Of a DNA stretch of 64,000 nucleotides, positions 59,896-64,000 are shown piece after piece (the first letter of the stretch is position 1; each line of letters opens with the position of its first letter). The DNA comes from Lachnospiraceae bacterium. GTDB lineage: Bacteria; Bacillota; Clostridia; Lachnospirales; Lachnospiraceae. The stretch is taken from the NCBI GenBank assembly GCA_910575075.1, contig CAJTCY010000009.1, positions 113,768 to 177,767 on the forward strand, given 5' to 3'. The notes below the pieces were generated by a model. It ran no database searches, was not told the DNA's origin, and was given only the letters and a program-made list of their open reading frames with translations. The position numbers and the translations under genes are program-made.

Positions 59896-60561
59896 TTGAA
59901 AAACGAAATCACATTCACCGCAAAACAAGTCGGTGAACGGGTAAAGGAACGCCGAACAGAGTTAAATCTCACAATGCCCGAACTCGGCAAGCGTATCGGC
60001 GTAAACAAATCCACCATTCAGCGGTATGAAGCGGACGGCGTTGACCCGAAACGCACAATGATTATCAACGGTCTTGCCGAAGCACTCCTTACCACTCCCG
60101 AATGGCTGACAGGACTTTCCGAAGATAAGGAATATGACAGCCGCACATTATGTGCAAAGGATATGGAGGAACACATCAAAAAGTATCTTGATACGGTTTC
60201 CTCTATCGTAAAAGGAGAGCCGCACCAGCAGCTACTCACTACATTCCTCGGAAAGATGATTGACCTCTATACGGTTATGGCTTATCACTTTGCCGACGCT
60301 ATGGCAGAGATTGACCGTGTGGCGGAGGACGAGGGGCTGAAACAATCCCTTATGCGCTATGCGATTAAAGCTGGCGCAATCGAAGAACGGGTTTACCGTA
60401 AAGAGATGGAAAAACCTATCGAAGATATGAAACGCTTCTTGGACGGGATTTTACATATCTACGATGAGGGACGCACCAAAGTATCTATGGGCGACCTTTT
60501 CGGGATAGTAGCGGAAGCGGAAGCAAGGCTTACCGAAAAAGAAAATTCCGTGGCACCTTGA
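59896..60561 (+). CDS. XRE-family regulator of the element
   Basis: 221 aa from TTG 59896, preferred because AGGAGGTG ends 7 nt upstream; GTG 59887 lies inside that site. HTH at about 22-50 (TMPELGKRIGVNKSTIQRYE), then a long helical C-terminal domain (about 90-220). Divergent from the excisionase gene and upstream of the integrase, so it probably controls excision and integration. Confidence 0.88.
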   Translation: MKNEITFTAKQVGERVKERRTELNLTMPELGKRIGVNKSTIQRYEADGVDPKRTMIINGLAEALLTTPEWLTGLSEDKEYDSRTLCAKDMEEHIKKYLDTVSSIVKGEPHQQLLTTFLGKMIDLYTVMAYHFADAMAEIDRVAEDEGLKQSLMRYAIKAGAIEERVYRKEMEKPIEDMKRFLDGILHIYDEGRTKVSMGDLFGIVAEAEARLTEKENSVAP

Positions 60562-60668
60562 CAATAGAAAAGCCGATTGGACACAATCGGCACAAGTGAC
60601 ACTATTTACTTTACGCACACCATATGTCACAGTCCCGATTGCCACGGATAGAAAGGAGTTTTTTATCT

Positions 60669-61967
60669 ATGGCAAAAGGTTCTGTAAGAAAGAAAGGCAA
60701 AAAGTGGTATGGACGCTTCTATATCGAAGATGAAAGCGGTCGGAAAGTCCAAAAAGAGTTTGTAGGCACAGAGAGCAAAGCCGAGACGGAAGCCATGCTC
60801 CGCAAGGCAATCGCTGACTACGAGGAAAAGAAATTCGTAGCAAAGTCCGAAAACGCCACGGTAGGTATGCTGCTGGATATGTGGGTGGAGGAAGAATTAA
60901 AGCCCGGCAATCTCAGCAACGGTACGGTAATGGCATATCAGGGAACGGTCAACCGTATCAAACAGCACCCTATCAGTAGCCGCAAGCTGAAAACCGTTAC
61001 CGCCGACCATTTGCAGGCGTATATGGATTATCTCAGCTTCGGCGGGACAAATCCAGACGGTACGACGGCAAAGGCACTCAGCAAGGGGTACTTACGGTTA
61101 TTTTCGGCAGTCCTGCAAGGGGCGTTCCGTTTTGCGGTATTCCCGAAACGGATGATTACCTTTAACCCCATGCAGTATGTGGTATGGCGGAGCAAGAAAG
61201 AGGACTATGACCTGTTCTCGGACGAGGACAGCGACACGGCTTCCACTCCCACCCTCAGCCATGAGCAGTATTGCAAGCTGGAGGATTTTCTGAAAGCAAA
61301 GGACAATCCCGCATTGCTTCCCATTCAAATCGCCTACTATACGGGGCTTCGCATTGGCGAGGTCTGCGGCTTGACTTGGCAGGACATCAATCTTGACGAG
61401 CAGTACCTTACGGTGCGCCGCAGTATGCGCTACAACGGGGCAAGGCACAAGACCGAGATAGGGGCGACAAAGCGGAAGAAAGTCCGCACTGTTGACTTCT
61501 GCAACACGTTGGCGGCAATTCTGCGGACAGCCAAAACCGAACAGCACAAAAACCGATTCCGATACGGAGAACTTTACAACCTCAACTACTACAAAGAGGT
61601 CAAGGAAAAAGACCGCACCTATTACGAGGTTTATTGCCTGCCGAGAACGGAAGAAATCCCCGATGACTACAGGGAAATCTCATTTGTCTGCCTCAGACCT
61701 GACGGAGCGTATGAAGCACCGAGTACGGTAGGGATTATGTGCAGGACGGCAAGCAGAAAAGTCGAGGGGTTAGAGGGCTTCCATTTTCACCAGCTTCGGC
61801 ACACATTCACAAGCAATCTACTCTCGAACGGGGCAGCACCGAAGGATGTGCAGGAACTTCTCGGACACGCCGATGTCAGTACCACAATGAACATTTACGC
61901 TCACGCTACAAGGGAAGCGAAGCGCAGTTCCGCAAGACTGCTGGATAAAGTAGTCGGCGGGGCATAA
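60669..61967 (+). CDS. Tyrosine recombinase/integrase
   Basis: 432 aa from ATG 60669 (GAAAGGAG upstream; the frame to 60624 has no ribosome site). An N-terminal arm-binding domain ([20 protein letters not shown]) and SAM-like core-binding domain precede the catalytic domain with Arg in [11 protein letters not shown], then [12 protein letters not shown] and Tyr in [14 protein letters not shown]. All catalytic motifs are intact. Rightmost gene of the mobilizable region. Confidence 0.95.
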   Translation: MAKGSVRKKGKKWYGRFYIEDESGRKVQKEFVGTESKAETEAMLRKAIADYEEKKFVAKSENATVGMLLDMWVEEELKPGNLSNGTVMAYQGTVNRIKQHPISSRKLKTVTADHLQAYMDYLSFGGTNPDGTTAKALSKGYLRLFSAVLQGAFRFAVFPKRMITFNPMQYVVWRSKKEDYDLFSDEDSDTASTPTLSHEQYCKLEDFLKAKDNPALLPIQIAYYTGLRIGEVCGLTWQDINLDEQYLTVRRSMRYNGARHKTEIGATKRKKVRTVDFCNTLAAILRTAKTEQHKNRFRYGELYNLNYYKEVKEKDRTYYEVYCLPRTEEIPDDYREISFVCLRPDGAYEAPSTVGIMCRTASRKVEGLEGFHFHQLRHTFTSNLLSNGAAPKDVQELLGHADVSTTMNIYAHATREAKRSSARLLDKVVGGA

Positions 61968-61970
61968 AAA

Positions 61971-62012
61971 TTTTCCCTTGTTTCGGCTCATAAGGGCAAA
62001 AACAAGGGAAAA
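61971..62012 (+). terminator. Terminator of the integrase gene
   Basis: TTTTCCCTTGTTT (61971-61983) is the perfect complement of AAACAAGGGAAAA (62000-62012). Confidence 0.75.
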
Positions 62013-62106
62013 TACATAAGGTTTGAACACAAAACAGGCGTAAAACCTTGAAAATACAAGGTTTATAGAGGGTTAGATAGATAAACTGGAATTTGGAGGA
62101 ATAAGC

Positions 62107-62736
62107 ATGGATAAAGATAAAAGAAAATTAACAGAAAAAGAAATAAAACGCAAAGATAGATTTGAAAAATTGAGTTCTGAAATGCAGCAAAAAGGATATA
62201 AAATAAAGAATATGACTATCGCTACGCAACAAGCAAAGTATTTAGGTTTTTTAATCATGATGCCATTTATGGCTTTCGTATTTTGGATGTACTATACTGT
62301 AAATGGTTTTGATTTAGACTGTATTTCTTGGGGATATGCTGTAGCATTACCTCTGAGTATTGTATGTATAGTCATACTGCATGAGTTTATACATGGAATT
62401 ACTTGGTGTTTGTTCGCAAAAAATCATTTCCATTCGATTGATTTTGGAATCATTTGGAGTAGTATTGCTCCGTACTGCACTTGCTCCGAACCGTTAAAAA
62501 AGTGGCAATATCTGTTAGGAACTGCCATGCCTACACTTGTTTTAGGAGGTGGTGCTGCGGTAGCTGCGGTGGTGACAAATCAATTACTACTATTTTTTCT
62601 GGCAGAATACATAATTCTATCAGGTAGTGGAGATTCTCTAATGGTACTGAAAGGTATGCTATACCATGCTGATAAGCAAGAGAATGTGTATTGTGACCAT
62701 CCTTATGAATGTGGTTTTGTCATTTTTGAGAAATGA
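62107..62736 (+). CDS. DUF3267-like zincin-type membrane protein
   Basis: 209 aa; GGAGGAATAAGC upstream. Four transmembrane helices; the HEFIHGI motif at about 97-103 inside a membrane helix is the zinc-binding HExxH of DUF3267 putative metalloproteases. AT-rich codon use unlike the integrase next door. Function unknown; it could be outside the mobilizable element. Confidence 0.8.
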   Translation: MDKDKRKLTEKEIKRKDRFEKLSSEMQQKGYKIKNMTIATQQAKYLGFLIMMPFMAFVFWMYYTVNGFDLDCISWGYAVALPLSIVCIVILHEFIHGITWCLFAKNHFHSIDFGIIWSSIAPYCTCSEPLKKWQYLLGTAMPTLVLGGGAAVAAVVTNQLLLFFLAEYIILSGSGDSLMVLKGMLYHADKQENVYCDHPYECGFVIFEK

Positions 62737-62847
62737 GAAATAGGATTGAATACTACTAGTGTACTGACATGTTGATATATATCCAAATTATACTGGTAGA
62801 AACAGCCGTTTTGATGTATACTTAAGAAAAAAACGGCGGTGATTCCA

Positions 62848-63357
62848 ATGGCAAGACCCAGAAAATATATAATCAGCCTTACAGAAGATGAATTCAAGGA
62901 ACTCAAATCCATAATCCGTAAAAAAAGAACATCCAAAACCATACGCTGCAGGTGCCAGATCATCCTTGACCTGGACGAAGCACACGGAAAAGTCCTGACT
63001 CATGAGCAGAGCGCAAGAGCCAACGGTGTCTGTCTGGCAACAATCACAAATACGGTCGCAAAATATGTAAACGGTGGTATTGGTGCTGTTACTGAATTTA
63101 AAAGGAACATAAACTCAGACCAGGCAAGACGTAAAGTTGACGGGCGTATGGAAGCCCGGCTGATCGAACTTGCCTGCGGCCCTGTTCCGGAAGGGCACTC
63201 CCGGTGGACTATCCGTTTGTTGGAAGAAGAGTCCAAAGTCATTCTGGAGACCCCTGTAAGCAGGGAGGCAATCCGAAACGCTTTAAAAAAAATAAACTTC
63301 GACCTCACAAAAACAACTACTGGTGCATCCCGGCAAAGGAAGATCCGGAATTCATAG
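62848..63357 (+). CDS. IS630 transposase, first frame (DNA-binding part)
   Basis: 169 aa from ATG 62848 in the zero frame. Helix-turn-helix region (SARANGVCLATITNTVAKYV) and a second HTH (SREAIRNALKK). The frame runs over an A8 run at 63285-63292; a -1 slip there joins it to the catalytic frame, giving a full transposase of usual length. Confidence 0.85.
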   Translation: MARPRKYIISLTEDEFKELKSIIRKKRTSKTIRCRCQIILDLDEAHGKVLTHEQSARANGVCLATITNTVAKYVNGGIGAVTEFKRNINSDQARRKVDGRMEARLIELACGPVPEGHSRWTIRLLEEESKVILETPVSREAIRNALKKINFDLTKTTTGASRQRKIRNS

Positions 63358-63995
63358 CGTGTATGGAAGATGTCCTTGATGTATATGAGCTTCCCTATGA
63401 CGAAAAACGTCCCGTTGTCTGTATGGACGAAAAGCCATATCAACTTCTTGGGGAAGCCAGGGAACCTCTGCCAATGATTCCCGGAAATGACCGTAAAACG
63501 GATTCCGAATATGTCCGGAATGGGACTGCCAGTATATTTGCTTTTGTAGAGCCGCTTGGCGGGGCACACCATGTAAGTGTACGGGAACACCGCACGGCAG
63601 CCGACTGGGCAGAGGAGATTAAGTATCTGGTGGATGTCATGTATCCAGAAGCTGAAAAAATCATTCTTGTAATGGATAACCTTAATACCCATAAGCCATC
63701 ATCTCTATATAAGAGGTATCCTCCAGAGGAGGCAAGACGCATTATCAAAAAATTGGAAATCCATTACACACCGAAGCACGGAAGCTGGCTTGACATCGCT
63801 GAAATAGAACTGAATGTGATGACCAGGCAGTGTCTTTCACGCCGCATAAATGACATTGAGTTGCTGCGCAATGAATTATCCGTATGGGAAATGGAGCGTA
63901 ATACAATGGCCGCAAAAGTTAACTGGCATTTTAGGACAGGTGACGCCAGAATAAAACTTAAATCTTTATACCCCAGTTTTACTACCGCCTCTTAA
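63204..63995 (+). CDS. IS630 transposase, second frame (DDE catalytic part)
   Basis: True expression begins only after the -1 shift at A8 (63285-63292). Catalytic residues: Asp in VVCMDEKPYQLLGE, Asp in ILVMDNLNTHK, Glu in SWLDIAEIELNVM. All three acidic residues are present, so the enzyme could be active. Stop at 63993-63995. Confidence 0.88.
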   Translation: MDYPFVGRRVQSHSGDPCKQGGNPKRFKKNKLRPHKNNYWCIPAKEDPEFIACMEDVLDVYELPYDEKRPVVCMDEKPYQLLGEAREPLPMIPGNDRKTDSEYVRNGTASIFAFVEPLGGAHHVSVREHRTAADWAEEIKYLVDVMYPEAEKIILVMDNLNTHKPSSLYKRYPPEEARRIIKKLEIHYTPKHGSWLDIAEIELNVMTRQCLSRRINDIELLRNELSVWEMERNTMAAKVNWHFRTGDARIKLKSLYPSFTTAS

Positions 63996-64000
63996 AAGGT

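Larger units (their letters stand above)
53588..62012. mobile_element. Integrative mobilizable element-like region, boundaries not fixed
   Basis: Runs from an XRE regulator to the terminator of a tyrosine integrase and includes TnpV, KTR protein, MobA/MobL relaxase, oriT-like palindromes, excisionase-like protein and XRE regulator. From the relaxase rightwards it is rich in TGC/GCC codons and higher in GC than the DUF3267 gene beyond it. No conjugation apparatus is present, so transfer would need a helper. I could not identify convincing att repeats; weakly similar text (CCTTGAAAATA...AAGG) occurs near 54380 and 62047. Confidence 0.6.
62757..64000. mobile_element. IS630-family insertion sequence, right end outside the window
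   Basis: Contains the two-frame IS630 transposase. The left end should lie between 62737 and 62847; I could not define the terminal inverted repeats because the right end is cut off shortly after the stop at 63995. Confidence 0.75.

Overview
The window looks like a chromosomal segment of a spore-forming, plant-polysaccharide-degrading Lachnospiraceae (Clostridia) gut bacterium. Evidence: a spoIIA operon with sigF, spoVA genes, moderate to low GC, AGGAGG-type ribosome sites, xylan-use genes with a YesM/YesN-type two-component system, a bile salt hydrolase, and TnpV/KTR/MobA mobile-element genes typical of that family. The species cannot be fixed from the sequence alone.

Layout. 1-4.2 kb: RND efflux pump (5' end outside the window) and its TetR regulator. 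4.2-11.6 kb: housekeeping genes (valS, a DUF342/FapA-like protein, folC, a 47-aa coupled small protein, a membrane TPR protein). 11.8-13.3 kb: spoIIAA-spoIIAB-sigF. 13.3-20.6 kb: an AraC-type regulator and a very large secreted GH78 rhamnosidase. 20.7-22.8 kb: a small membrane protein, spoVAA, spoVAB, spoVAC and a small protein, preceded by what reads as a near-perfect sigma-G promoter. In Bacillus the spoIIA and spoVA genes are adjacent, so the regulator/rhamnosidase pair appears to sit inside an ancestral sporulation block. 23.2-28.0 kb: a large secreted sialidase-fold protein interrupted by a frameshift at a G5 run; it ends in the same Lys-rich C-terminal module as the rhamnosidase.

28.1-44.1 kb is a xylan/xylo-oligosaccharide locus: cytoplasmic GH120 beta-xylosidase, CUT1 ABC importer (binding lipoprotein and two permeases), sensor kinase and AraC-type response regulator, cytoplasmic GH43 beta-xylosidase, a DUF4340-like lipoprotein, and a giant secreted GH30-fold protein whose nucleophile position appears to be mutated. 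The likely logic is extracellular binding or trimming, import of oligosaccharides, and intracellular hydrolysis by GH120 and GH43. 44.4-45.4 kb: bile salt hydrolase-like gene.

45.4-46.2 kb: a six-tRNA operon (Pro, Gly, Arg, His, Gln, Lys). The 3' end of tRNA-Lys is repeated (24 bp, one mismatch) at 49.25 kb and bounds a 3.1-kb degraded integrated element. It carries a gutted tyrosine integrase, a secreted cargo protein, and two tiny holin-like toxin genes in opposite orientations, each facing a convergent candidate antitoxin RNA of about 90-100 nt with its own promoter and terminator. I regard this paired type I toxin-antitoxin arrangement as the most interesting candidate system in the window.

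49.4-52.7 kb: a fragment of an O6-methylguanine methyltransferase gene, a MATE transporter behind a promoter and terminator hairpin, and a secreted polysaccharide deacetylase. 53.6-62.0 kb: a mobilizable-element-like region (XRE regulator and membrane protein, TnpV, an HxlR/AzlC/AzlD/nitroreductase operon, KTR protein, MobA/MobL relaxase with a structured oriT-like region, excisionase-like protein, XRE regulator, tyrosine integrase). The window ends with a DUF3267 membrane protein and an IS630-family transposase read through a -1 frameshift at A8.
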